From: JAZKID01 sp963714065
Lineage (GTDB): Bacteria > Pseudomonadota > Alphaproteobacteria > Rhizobiales > UBA4765
Assembly: GCA_963714065.1 (NCBI GenBank)
Contig: OY970226.1
Coordinates: 682,001 to 746,000 of the forward strand
Direction: 5' to 3'
Length of the DNA stretch: 64,000 bases
Below, piece after piece: positions 57,392-64,000 of the stretch (within the stretch, counting starts at the first letter, position 1; the number at the start of each line of letters is the position of its first letter). The notes under the pieces were generated by a model that worked only from the letters and a program-made list of their open reading frames with translations, had not been told where the DNA came from and made no database searches. The position numbers and the translations under genes were made by a program.

Positions 57392-57581
57392 GCAAGCGCG
57401 CAATCTACCGGCCTGGCCTGGCTTCGCGCGGCCAGTTCCGGTCCCGCCGTTAAAAGTGGGCGACGATATCCGCCGGCATGCCGCGCAAACGGTCGCTGCG
57501 CTTAAACAGGCGAACCTTATCATCGACCACGCACGCGCGCGATATAAGAAAATTCAGCTTAGATACGCTCGGGGGAAATGA
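57315..57581 (+). CDS. outer-membrane spanin lipoprotein (Rz1-like)
   Basis: This 88-residue protein starts at ATG 57315 inside the Rz-like gene (77-base overlap, other frame). It has a signal sequence ending in the lipobox LSLTLTGC, then a Pro-rich segment PAWPGFARPVPVPPL, typical of Rz1, and a helical tail. Together the two proteins fuse inner and outer membranes at the last step of lysis. Confidence 0.78.
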   Translation: MRRNSRMILLAALLSLTLTGCSEYVEQARNLPAWPGFARPVPVPPLKVGDDIRRHAAQTVAALKQANLIIDHARARYKKIQLRYARGK

Positions 57582-57871
57582 TGGAGCAATTTTATTTTCA
57601 GTTGTTGATGGTCATCGTCGGCATTTACGCAACAATGACGACAGCCTTCATCGGCTGGATCGCTCTCACTTCCTGGCGTCTCAGCGTTAAAGTCAGCGCC
57701 TTCGAAGTGCGGTTTGAGGCGGTCGCAAAAGACATGACGCAAATGGCGAACGATGTAAGCCATCTGCGAAAATACGATGCGCTGATCGCCACGCATGCGA
57801 CGCAGATTGCCGGCATCGATCGGCGCGTCACCGAGCTTGAGCATCGACCGCCGTTTAGAGTTTCCCGCTAA
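57578..57871 (+). CDS. small membrane protein with coiled-coil tail (holin candidate)
   Basis: This 97-residue protein has one N-terminal transmembrane helix (FQLLMVIVGIYATMTTAFIGWIAL) and an amphipathic tail with heptads (FEAVAKDMTQMANDVSHLRKYDALIATHATQIAGIDRRVTEL). Phage proteins of this form are found in lysis cassettes and some act as holins. It overlaps the spanin gene by ATGA. Confidence 0.65.
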   Translation: MMEQFYFQLLMVIVGIYATMTTAFIGWIALTSWRLSVKVSAFEVRFEAVAKDMTQMANDVSHLRKYDALIATHATQIAGIDRRVTELEHRPPFRVSR

Positions 57872-58006
57872 GGCGGGGCATCGGGCGCGCTAACGCCCGA
57901 TTACAACGGGCACCCTTAAAGAAGCCCGTCCAGCCACATCTACCGAAAGGCTGCCCGCCCGCGCCGACGTCGCGCGGCGGAAGCATAACCGCCCTTCGGT
58001 GAAAAT
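57872..58006. other. intergenic gap after the lysis genes
   Basis: This 135-base segment holds a GGGCGCGCTAACGCCC hairpin (about 57883-57898) and lacks a T-run, so it is at best a weak terminator. It contains no plausible gene. The promoter for the second D12 methylase may lie here. Confidence 0.4.
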
Positions 58007-58852
58007 ATGGATAATGAAAGCAAAATGCGGTCGGTCAGGCCGGTTTCGCCGGCGGCACCTTATGTCGGCGGCAAGAAAAATCTGGCGGGGCAGCTCGTCG
58101 AGCTTATCGACAGCTTGAACCACGAAACCTATGCGGAGCCGTTCATCGGCATGGGCGGCGTTTTCCTGCGCCGCACCCGCGCGCCCGCCGGCGAGGTCAT
58201 CAATGACATTTCCGGCGACGTGACGACGTTCTTTCGCATCCTGCAACGGCATTACGAGCCGTTCATGGATATGCTTAAATTCCGCTTTACGTCGCGGCGA
58301 GAATTTGAGCGCTTGGAAGCAATCGACGTTTCCACGCTGACAGATCTCGAGCGCGCGGTGCGCTTCCTATATTTGCAGCGCTGCACCTATAGCGGCAAGG
58401 TGCATGGGCGCAAGTTTGGCATCGAGGTCGCGCGGCCAGGGCGCTTCGATATTACGCGCCTGGCGCCTATGCTGACCGAATTAAATGAGCGGCTGGCCGG
58501 CGTCATTATCGAGAATTTGAATTATCGGGAATTCATTGAAAAGTATGACGCAGCCGGAACGCTTTTTTATCTCGACCCGCCTTATTACGGCAGCGAAGAT
58601 TATTACGGACCTGGTGCGTTTTCCCGAGCTGACTTTGCGGACCTGGCGCAGATCCTAGCCGGCATAAAGGGCAAGTTCATTTTGTCCATTAACGACACGC
58701 CGCAGATCCGCGAAACCTTTGCCGCCTTTGAATGGGAAGAAGCTGCCGTGACTTATACGTTCAAGGGCGGCGATCCCTGCGACGCAAAAGAGCTGATCAT
58801 CACGCCGCCAGGTCTGCGCAGCCATGCGCGCCGGCAAAGTGCTTTATTTTAA
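58007..58852 (+). CDS. second D12-class N6-adenine DNA methyltransferase
   Basis: This 281-residue protein has the N-terminal motif AAPYVGGKKNLAGQLVELI (SAM-binding GGK) with EPFIGMGGVFLRR and the catalytic motif LFYLDPPYYG. It differs strongly from the enzyme at 27023. It lies at the far right of the prophage, 68 bases from the att core, a usual place for moron or lysogenic-conversion genes. The ATG at 58025 (MRSVRPV) is an alternative start. Confidence 0.9.
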   Translation: MDNESKMRSVRPVSPAAPYVGGKKNLAGQLVELIDSLNHETYAEPFIGMGGVFLRRTRAPAGEVINDISGDVTTFFRILQRHYEPFMDMLKFRFTSRREFERLEAIDVSTLTDLERAVRFLYLQRCTYSGKVHGRKFGIEVARPGRFDITRLAPMLTELNERLAGVIIENLNYREFIEKYDAAGTLFYLDPPYYGSEDYYGPGAFSRADFADLAQILAGIKGKFILSINDTPQIRETFAAFEWEEAAVTYTFKGGDPCDAKELIITPPGLRSHARRQSALF

Positions 58853-58899
58853 GGCTTTTAGATGCTAGATTTTGAGCCTAAGAACAAATTGCATACGTT

Positions 58900-58945
58900 G
58901 TGCGGGAAGCGTGTAGCGCACCCTCGCTACCATCTTTCCGCACAC
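58900..58945. other. middle att site (attR of prophage / attL of relic)
   Basis: The core CCCTCGCTACCA (58921-58932) is flanked on the left by GTGCGGGAAGCGTGTAGCGCA (21 bases with the arm GTGCGG) and on the right by TCTTTCCGCACAC. The right flank matches attL with one change and the left flank matches the one at 60791. It thus has both halves of an attP-like site, as at a junction of two elements. Confidence 0.78.
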
Positions 58946-59045
58946 ATAAAAATCAATGACTTAGAAAAGTGCGGAAATTGACCATCCGCTACACCTTTCC
59001 CGCACATTTTGCAGACATGCTTCGGAAAATGTGCTGCTATAGGTC

Positions 59046-59201
59046 ATGGCAAAAAATCATGAGTCTAAAAAAGAACCAGATCCAGCAATTTTAAAATTAG
59101 TGCGCGCCCTAGCTTTGCAGGCTGCGCGGGAAGATCATGATGTAGAGATGGCAAAGTTTAAAATCGATCACAAAAATCTTCAGAAAATTCTTATCGACTA
59201 A
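59046..59201 (+). CDS. small protein homologous to the integrase-linked protein at 16806
   Basis: This 51-residue protein starts at ATG 59046. It has the helix RALALQAAREDHD identical to that in the 16806-16976 product, preceded by PDPAIL and followed by EMA and a similar C-terminus (NLQKILID vs NLRALLD). Codon use is AT-rich, so the protein is conserved while the DNA is not. Its orientation is opposite to the prophage copy. Function is unknown. Confidence 0.65.
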   Translation: MAKNHESKKEPDPAILKLVRALALQAAREDHDVEMAKFKIDHKNLQKILID

Positions 59202-59206
59202 TAGAT

Positions 59207-60637
59207 TTATGCAGCATCAAGTTGAGCTGCCTTTTCCAATCGGACTGCGCTGTTTCTTCCCAAGGTGTAGCAATATAAAGAGCTTGGCATAATTAGAAGT
59301 GGTCTATCTTCCAGCATTACTCTTCTCTCAAAAGTTTTTGTTGTGAAAATTACAGTATGTATCGTTTTATGTTTTTGCAGAAGAATTTTTATTGATGATG
59401 TTTCATCTCCAAAATGATTTTGAATGCGATCGGACCATTTTATTTCACCAATCCATAAAGGTCTTTGATCAGCAGAGTTAAGGAAAACGATATCAACTTC
59501 ACCTTCATTCCGCCATTGTGAATATCTTAGTTGTCTAAAGTTAGCTGAGTGCTGCCACTGTGAAAATATTGCTGACTCCGTTAAGTGACCAATTCGCTGG
59601 CTATCATCTGCATTGATAGGAGCAAATAAAGCTGCTCTCATAGAAGGGTTGTTGAGATATATTTTGAATTTTCGCTCTCTTTTCATCGTGCGGCAATGAT
59701 CATCAACTGTAGGCAGTTTCATGATCAAAAAGGCGCTTTCTAAATATTCGATATACCGTTTAATCGTAGCCTTTGCTAAACCAGATTCTTGAGAAATATT
59801 TTCTAAGCTGGCTTCGTTGCCTGAATTATAAGCAAGGAAAGAAAAAAGCTTATTCAGCTGTTGAATCTCATTGATGCCGTACAGACTTGGTAAATCTTTG
59901 AGCAAAACTTTATCAATGATGTCATTGCGAATAAATTGTTCTGAGTTTTTTCGGATCGTTTCGTTTAATACTGCTTCTGGATATCCTCCGAAATTTAGAT
60001 AATTAATAAATTCGGCGTTGAGCGCGTCAATATCTTTTGCGTGATATCGATTGCGTTCATCTTTTGAAATCAACTCATCATCTTTATTCGTGAAGAGAAG
60101 AAATTCATAGAAAGTGAGAGGCGGCAGCATAAACTCAGAAAAACGTCCTGCGCCGGATTCCTGACTCTTTAATCGCAAGGCTGCTGCAGCTGATCCCGTG
60201 GCAACAAATTTTACATTTGGGTAGCTATCTACAAGATCTTTTAAATGAACTTCCCAATCTCTCAAATATTGAATTTCATCGAAAATAACCAAACGTTGTT
60301 TTTCGGGAGCGCTTGGGATGAAGGAAAGAAATTTTTCAAGGGGAAGTCCTGAATAAATTGGAGCATCTATACCAGCATACAAAACTGCTTTAGGATCAAC
60401 TCCACTAGCGATAGCATCATGGACTAATTGTTTTATGATGACAGTTTTTCCGACGCGGCGTGGGCCAAGTAAAATTGTTGCGCGCTTCACGCTAAAATCC
60501 AGCGCAAGGTTTTTGAAGGCTGAGTAATATACTCGTCGGGGGTAATCAGCCTCGGGCAGGCGTGGAAACTCAACTCCCCACCAAGGATTATCTCTTTCAA
60601 TTCTTGCTTTTACATCAGCTTCGGAAATTGGCAGCAT
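59207..60637 (-). CDS. AAA_14/DUF4143-type ATPase
   Basis: This 476-residue protein has a Walker A (ILLGPRRVGKTVIIKQL), Walker B (RLVIFDEIQYLRDWE), sensor (VKFVATGSAAAALR) and a C-terminal DUF4143 region with an archaeal-Holliday-junction-resolvase-like fold (GEVDIVFLNSADQRPLWIGEIKWSD, with Asp, Glu and Lys spaced as in PD-(D/E)xK). The family is widespread and scattered among bacteria, with no settled function. Low GC relative to neighbours suggests transfer. It is the only large gene of the relic element. Confidence 0.85.
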   Translation of the reverse strand: MLPISEADVKARIERDNPWWGVEFPRLPEADYPRRVYYSAFKNLALDFSVKRATILLGPRRVGKTVIIKQLVHDAIASGVDPKAVLYAGIDAPIYSGLPLEKFLSFIPSAPEKQRLVIFDEIQYLRDWEVHLKDLVDSYPNVKFVATGSAAAALRLKSQESGAGRFSEFMLPPLTFYEFLLFTNKDDELISKDERNRYHAKDIDALNAEFINYLNFGGYPEAVLNETIRKNSEQFIRNDIIDKVLLKDLPSLYGINEIQQLNKLFSFLAYNSGNEASLENISQESGLAKATIKRYIEYLESAFLIMKLPTVDDHCRTMKRERKFKIYLNNPSMRAALFAPINADDSQRIGHLTESAIFSQWQHSANFRQLRYSQWRNEGEVDIVFLNSADQRPLWIGEIKWSDRIQNHFGDETSSIKILLQKHKTIHTVIFTTKTFERRVMLEDRPLLIMPSSLYCYTLGRNSAVRLEKAAQLDAA

Positions 60638-60790
60638 GGTGCATTTAGTGAAACAGCTCTTTCTCTATTTGTCAAATTAAAATAAGCCGTTGATATATAT
60701 AGCTTTTTATAGCGCAAATAGTTACATTTTGTAGCGAAATCGCCTATTTAAATCACTAAATAGTCAGTCTCAAAACAAATAACATATGTT

Positions 60791-60823
60791 GTGCGGAAAA
60801 CGTGGATCGCACCCTCGCTACCA
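60791..60823. other. attR at the chromosome junction
   Basis: GTGCGGAAAACGTGGATCGCA (60791-60811, 21 bases; shown here as an arm GTGCGGAAA plus 12) is followed by the core CCCTCGCTACCA. After it comes ATTGCCCACG, presumably the original sequence downstream of the tRNA. On the minus strand this half-site continues an open frame that resembles the unintegrated integrase tail. Confidence 0.78.
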
Positions 60824-60853
60824 ATTGCCCACGCTCAAAAAATTATTACTGTT

Positions 60854-61498
60854 TTATTTTTTATTCGCCATGAGCATGCCGGCTTCCCGAATAATGTTGA
60901 GATGGGATTGCGCCCGCTTTATCTCATCCTCGTCCATAACGGTTTCTTTTATCTGCACCGGATCATAAACGGTGCGCTTCGAGCTCGCGGATTCTATAGG
61001 ATTGAGCCAGTAGGTAACTTCCATACGCGTTCCTCCCAGAATCGATTTTTGATCGCTGTCTAATTTTAGGAAGGAATATACAACCGTCTTTCCAGGCGAA
61101 GATTCGCTGGGCTCGACCAGAACGGGGTCTCCGGAAAACTTCTGAAGCCGGCTTTTTTCTTCATCCCGCTCCAGGACTGCATCTGTTTTGAACGGAAAAG
61201 GATCGCTTCCCTTCGGATAAAACAGGACGGGATCCTCGGTGCAGTATAATCCCCTTGGCGGAAGGAAAGTGATGCCATAATTGCCTGTCTCGTCGCGCTT
61301 GACCAATACGTCTTTACCGTTTGCAAGCTTGAATTCTATCTGGCCACTTTGTTCTGGCTTGATCGGACTGTCGACCGGCGTGCAGAACGCGCCCTTCCCT
61401 GCCGTTTCGTTGAGCGCATTTTCCCAAGCCAGTGGAATGACAGATAAATTCGGAAGATTTTGTGCAATGCCTTGAATAGCGCCCATAATATCCCCCAT
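60854..61498 (-). CDS. hypothetical protein next to the prophage
   Basis: This 214-residue protein is of unrecognised family. It begins MGDIMGAIQGIAQNLPNLSV and has a beta-rich, Lys/Asp/Pro-rich body and a helical end (DEDEIKRAQSHLNIIREAGMLM). It has GGAGG spaced before the ATG at 61498 (TTTTCCTCC on the plus strand), so this start is likely. It lies between the att site and the type III secretion genes and may be a chromosomal gene of the secretion locus. Confidence 0.6.
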   Translation of the reverse strand: MGDIMGAIQGIAQNLPNLSVIPLAWENALNETAGKGAFCTPVDSPIKPEQSGQIEFKLANGKDVLVKRDETGNYGITFLPPRGLYCTEDPVLFYPKGSDPFPFKTDAVLERDEEKSRLQKFSGDPVLVEPSESSPGKTVVYSFLKLDSDQKSILGGTRMEVTYWLNPIESASSKRTVYDPVQIKETVMDEDEIKRAQSHLNIIREAGMLMANKK

Positions 61499-61657
61499 GT
61501 TTTCCTCCTGAAAAGTGCCCGCGCAAGACTACGCCGCTTTTGCAAAAAGACAATCTTTGCCGGTAAAGTCCGCACCGGGACAAAGGGGCAAAAGCCCCTC
61601 GAATAAGCGCAAATTCATCCTATATTAAGCATAATTCTTTAGAATTCGTTATTTGGT

Positions 61658-62644
61658 ATGAACATGGCAACGGGTATGGCCGCATTCGATAAGCCTTTGG
61701 CTTATATGCAGAATATGATGCAGGGGGGGGCCGGATTCACGCCCGGCGATTCCCCTGAACCCATGCGCGTGCGCGTCGAGATGAAGGGTTTTCCCGCCTC
61801 GGTGCGCTCCTTATCCCCCGGCAATTATACCATCGGCGCCTCGCCCGATTGCGACCTGATCATCCCCGAAGCGCCCGGCGACGAGATTGCGCTTCTGCAT
61901 GTGCGCGATAGCAACGAGCCGCACGAGATCGTCTCGCTGGCGCGCGGCATTACGCTGAACGGCCAGCCTTTCAACATGCAGCAGCGCGTGCCGCTGCTGA
62001 CGGAAACCGCCCTGCAGGCAGGCAATGCCCGCATCGTCTTCACGCCGCGCGTCAACAATATGCAGCGTGCCGGCCTACTCCTGCGCAAGGCCAGAATGCC
62101 CGCCGCGCCGGCAGCCCTTCTGGTGGTTGCCGCCGTGCTGGCGATTTCCGCCTGGTTCTCGATGGGCAGCAGCACGCCGCGGCCGATCAACGATTACAAC
62201 TACGCGGCGCGCGGCAGTTCTCCCATTACAAGCCTCGGTGCTTCGCGGCTGAACTCGCCCGAGGAGACGGCCAACGAACTCAACCGCCTGCTGCGCGCGG
62301 CCGACCTCGCCGACCGCATCGTGGCCGAGGCCGCCGGCAACGAAGTTCTGGTCAAGGGCGAGGTCGATGCGCGCTCCGAGCCGCGCATGAACGAAATTTT
62401 ACAGCTTGTAGGCGCGCGCTCGCGCGTCTCGATCCGCTCCGCCGTGCGGCCCGATACCACGACGCTGATCGATTCCATCGCCGGCGTTTCGCTCAAACCT
62501 TCGCGCTATATCGTGATGCGCGACGGCGATCGTTTCCGTGCGGGCGATCTTATGCCGAACGGCTGGAGTATCGAATCTATCGACGACAACCAAGTCGTCA
62601 TCGTGCGCGACGGTTTGCGCGAAACGCTAAACCTGTCGGAGTAA
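61658..62644 (+). CDS. sctD: type III secretion inner-ring protein SctD-like
   Basis: This 328-residue protein has an N-terminal FHA-like cytoplasmic domain (about residues 36-130: SPGNYTIGASPDCDLII), a single transmembrane helix (about 148-168: APAALLVVAAVLAISAWF) and a C-terminal periplasmic part with BON-like ring-building motif (LADRIVAEAAGNEVLVKGEVDARSEPRMNEILQLVG). This is the architecture of the outer component of the inner-membrane ring of the injectisome. It is followed by sctV at 12 bases. Confidence 0.78.
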   Translation: MNMATGMAAFDKPLAYMQNMMQGGAGFTPGDSPEPMRVRVEMKGFPASVRSLSPGNYTIGASPDCDLIIPEAPGDEIALLHVRDSNEPHEIVSLARGITLNGQPFNMQQRVPLLTETALQAGNARIVFTPRVNNMQRAGLLLRKARMPAAPAALLVVAAVLAISAWFSMGSSTPRPINDYNYAARGSSPITSLGASRLNSPEETANELNRLLRAADLADRIVAEAAGNEVLVKGEVDARSEPRMNEILQLVGARSRVSIRSAVRPDTTTLIDSIAGVSLKPSRYIVMRDGDRFRAGDLMPNGWSIESIDDNQVVIVRDGLRETLNLSE

Positions 62645-62655
62645 GCAGTAACCTG

Positions 62656-64000
62656 ATGAAAAAATATCTCGATACCGTCATGAAGCTTCTGTCGGAGCGG
62701 CAGGATCTTGTCCTGATCGTCTTCATGTTCGTCTTCATCCTGATGTTCATCCTGCCGATTCCGCCGGCGGTGATCGACGTGCTGATTGCGCTGAACATTT
62801 CGATGACGCTGGTCGTGCTCGTCACCTCCACCTATCTGCGCGGGCCTGCCGACCTCTCCACCTTTCCGGCATTGATCCTGTTCACGACCGTGTTCCGTCT
62901 CTCGATTACGGTGGCGAGCGCGCGCCTGATCCTCACGCATGGGCACGCGGGCGACATCATCCAGACCTTCGGCAATTTCGTGGTCGGCGGCAATGTGCTG
63001 GTCGGCATCATCGTGTTCTTCATCATCGCCATCGTGCAGTTCATCGTGGTGGTGAAAGGCGCCGAGCGTATCGCCGAGGTCGGCGCGCGCTTCACGCTGG
63101 ATGCGCTGCCCGGCAAGCAAATGAGTATCGATTCAGACCTGCGTAACGGCGATATCACCAAGGACGAGGCGCGCGCGCGCCGCTCGCGGCTCGAGCGCGA
63201 AAGCGCTTTCTTCGGCGCCATGGACGGTGCGCTGCGTTTCGTCAAGGGCGACGCCATCGCCAATTTCGTGGTGATCTTCATCAACCTGATCGGCGGCCTG
63301 CTCGTCGGCATGCTGACGAAGGGCATGAGCTTCTCCACAGCCATTCATACATTCAGCATTCTCACCGTCGGCGAAGGCCTCGTCTCGCAGATTCCGGCGA
63401 TGTTCATCGCCATCGCCGCAGGCATCGTCGCAACGCGCGTTGCGACCGACGAATCCCGCCATCTCGGCGGCGATATCGCCCGCGAATTGTCGGCGGAAGT
63501 GCGCCCGCTTTATGTGGCGGCGACGATCCTGTGCGTCATCGGCCTGCTGCCGGGCTTTCCCTATTATATATTTTTCGCGCTGGCGGGGCTGATTGCCGGC
63601 ATGGGCTATCTTGTCATGCGCCGCCGCGCCAATGACGCGCAGGAAAAAGTGCAGCGGCAGGCGGACGAAGCCGAAGCCGCCCTGCAGGCGCAAATGCAAG
63701 CGGACGGTTTTGGCGCGGGCACGGATATGGGCCAGCAAATTCCCGACCTACCGCAGGCGGAGCCAGGCGATATTTTCGTCATCGAGATGCATCCCCTATT
63801 ATGGCAGCCCTGGCGCGAGGCGGGTTTGACAAACAGGATGCGCCAGGTCGCGCAGGCGACGAAACAGGAGCTTGGCCTGTCGTTACCGGAATTCACTTAC
63901 AAGACATTGCCGCGCCTGAGCGAGAATGCCTACCAGATCCTGGTCGAGGATGTGCCCGTATTTCGCAGCCAGTACGAGCCCGAGAAGTTTTTTGCCGTGC
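62656..64000 (+). CDS. sctV: type III secretion export gate protein SctV, runs off the right edge
   Basis: The frame from ATG 62656 is open to the end of the window (448 codons). It has the FHIPEP family pattern: eight transmembrane helices and the loop VVKGAERIAEVGARFTLDALPGKQMSIDSDL. The cytoplasmic loop and the ...EPGDIFVIEMHPLLW segment are closer to SctV than to flagellar FlhA, which is separately encoded at 1847. It follows sctD in the same direction. Confidence 0.9.
   Translation, partial: MKKYLDTVMKLLSERQDLVLIVFMFVFILMFILPIPPAVIDVLIALNISMTLVVLVTSTYLRGPADLSTFPALILFTTVFRLSITVASARLILTHGHAGDIIQTFGNFVVGGNVLVGIIVFFIIAIVQFIVVVKGAERIAEVGARFTLDALPGKQMSIDSDLRNGDITKDEARARRSRLERESAFFGAMDGALRFVKGDAIANFVVIFINLIGGLLVGMLTKGMSFSTAIHTFSILTVGEGLVSQIPAMFIAIAAGIVATRVATDESRHLGGDIARELSAEVRPLYVAATILCVIGLLPGFPYYIFFALAGLIAGMGYLVMRRRANDAQEKVQRQADEAEAALQAQMQADGFGAGTDMGQQIPDLPQAEPGDIFVIEMHPLLWQPWREAGLTNRMRQVAQATKQELGLSLPEFTYKTLPRLSENAYQILVEDVPVFRSQYEPEKFFAV

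Larger units (their letters stand above)
15184..58932. mobile_element. siphovirus-type prophage integrated at tRNA-Met
   Basis: The segment begins with the tRNA 3' end core and ends at the repeated core at 58921-58932. It contains a complete module set: serine integrase and repressor on the left arm reading leftward, then rightward early, replication, head, tail and lysis genes. Head genes follow the lambda order with gpA-type terminase, gpW and gpB-type portal, implying cos packaging and a long tail. Two genes show frameshifts (ASCH, replication protein), so it may be defective. An alternative right boundary is 60823. Confidence 0.88.
58933..60823. mobile_element. short att-flanked relic element at tRNA-Met
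   Basis: The segment lies between the middle att site and the third core copy at 60812-60823. It is visibly AT-richer than the prophage and holds the small integrase-linked protein homologue and an ATPase gene, but no integrase. A further degenerate att-like string (CCGCTACACCTTTCCCGCAC, 58986-59005) lies within it. I interpret it as the remnant of a previous integration. Confidence 0.65.

Noticed and set aside
59046..59201. Integrase remnant directly after the small gene in the relic
   Set aside because: The bases after the small gene have only a vague likeness to the resolvase start and contain early stops, so a remnant cannot be claimed.
1..64000. CRISPR array
   Set aside because: No set of regularly spaced repeats of 24-40 bases was seen; the only tandem repeat is the 13-bp unit before mnmA.

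Overview
The window is a piece of an alphaproteobacterial chromosome of moderately high GC. The evidence is a fliF-fliG-fliH-fliN-flbD operon in the Caulobacter order, a SciP/DUF1153 gene, two CtrA-type TTAA-N7-TTAA boxes in front of flagellar operons, a PmtA-like lipid methyltransferase, and a prophage carrying a GapR/DUF2312 protein and gene-transfer-agent-like tail-tip genes. I cannot name the genus.

Layout. 1-1.9 kb: a partial exported-protein gene, a small membrane protein overlapping xerD, and a hicBA toxin-antitoxin pair. 1.8-12.5 kb: a leftward flagellar cluster (flhA; fliF-fliG-fliH-fliN-flbD; sciP; flgD; fliK) with three palindromic intergenic repeats. Two promoters share a CtrA box and an identical-spacing palindrome. 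12.6-15 kb: mnmA, a pmtA-like methyltransferase and a convergent unknown gene. 15119-15195: tRNA-Met(CAT), which is the attachment site of everything up to 60.8 kb.

15.2-58.9 kb: an apparently nearly complete siphovirus-type prophage. A leftward, tightly overlapping lysogeny/integration operon ends in a large serine recombinase whose stop codon lies inside the tRNA. An S24-fold repressor diverges from a rightward early operon. That operon holds winged-helix proteins, a ParB-MT-A70 fusion, a DnaA-C-domain protein, a ParB-like protein, a D12 adenine methylase, a C5 methylase with a second full-length frame overprinted on it, GapR, a SNF2-like helicase, a frameshifted ASCH gene and a split replication gene. 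Late genes follow: lambda-type Nu1/A/W/B, a fused protease-capsid protein, a U/V/G-GT/H tail set with a programmed-frameshift signature, a gene-transfer-agent-like tail tip, a 594-residue multi-HTH protein, lysis genes and a second D12 methylase.

58.9-60.8 kb: a short AT-richer segment flanked by further copies of the att core. It carries a homologue of the small protein encoded next to the prophage integrase, plus an AAA/DUF4143 ATPase. It looks like the relic of an earlier element at the same tRNA. 60.8-64 kb: an unknown gene and the first two genes of a non-flagellar type III secretion cluster (sctD-like and sctV, the latter running off the window).

The strongest points for follow-up are these. 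(1) Two complete same-strand reading frames cover 28125-29103, one a C5 methylase and the other a recognisable phage protein family. (2) The integrase C-terminus is rewritten by integration, and the unintegrated version of the tail can be read at two att sites. (3) Tandem att sites point to serial integration. (4) The tail gene pair G/GT has an A8 slippery site. (5) The phage carries a protein with about six consecutive HTH-like repeats.
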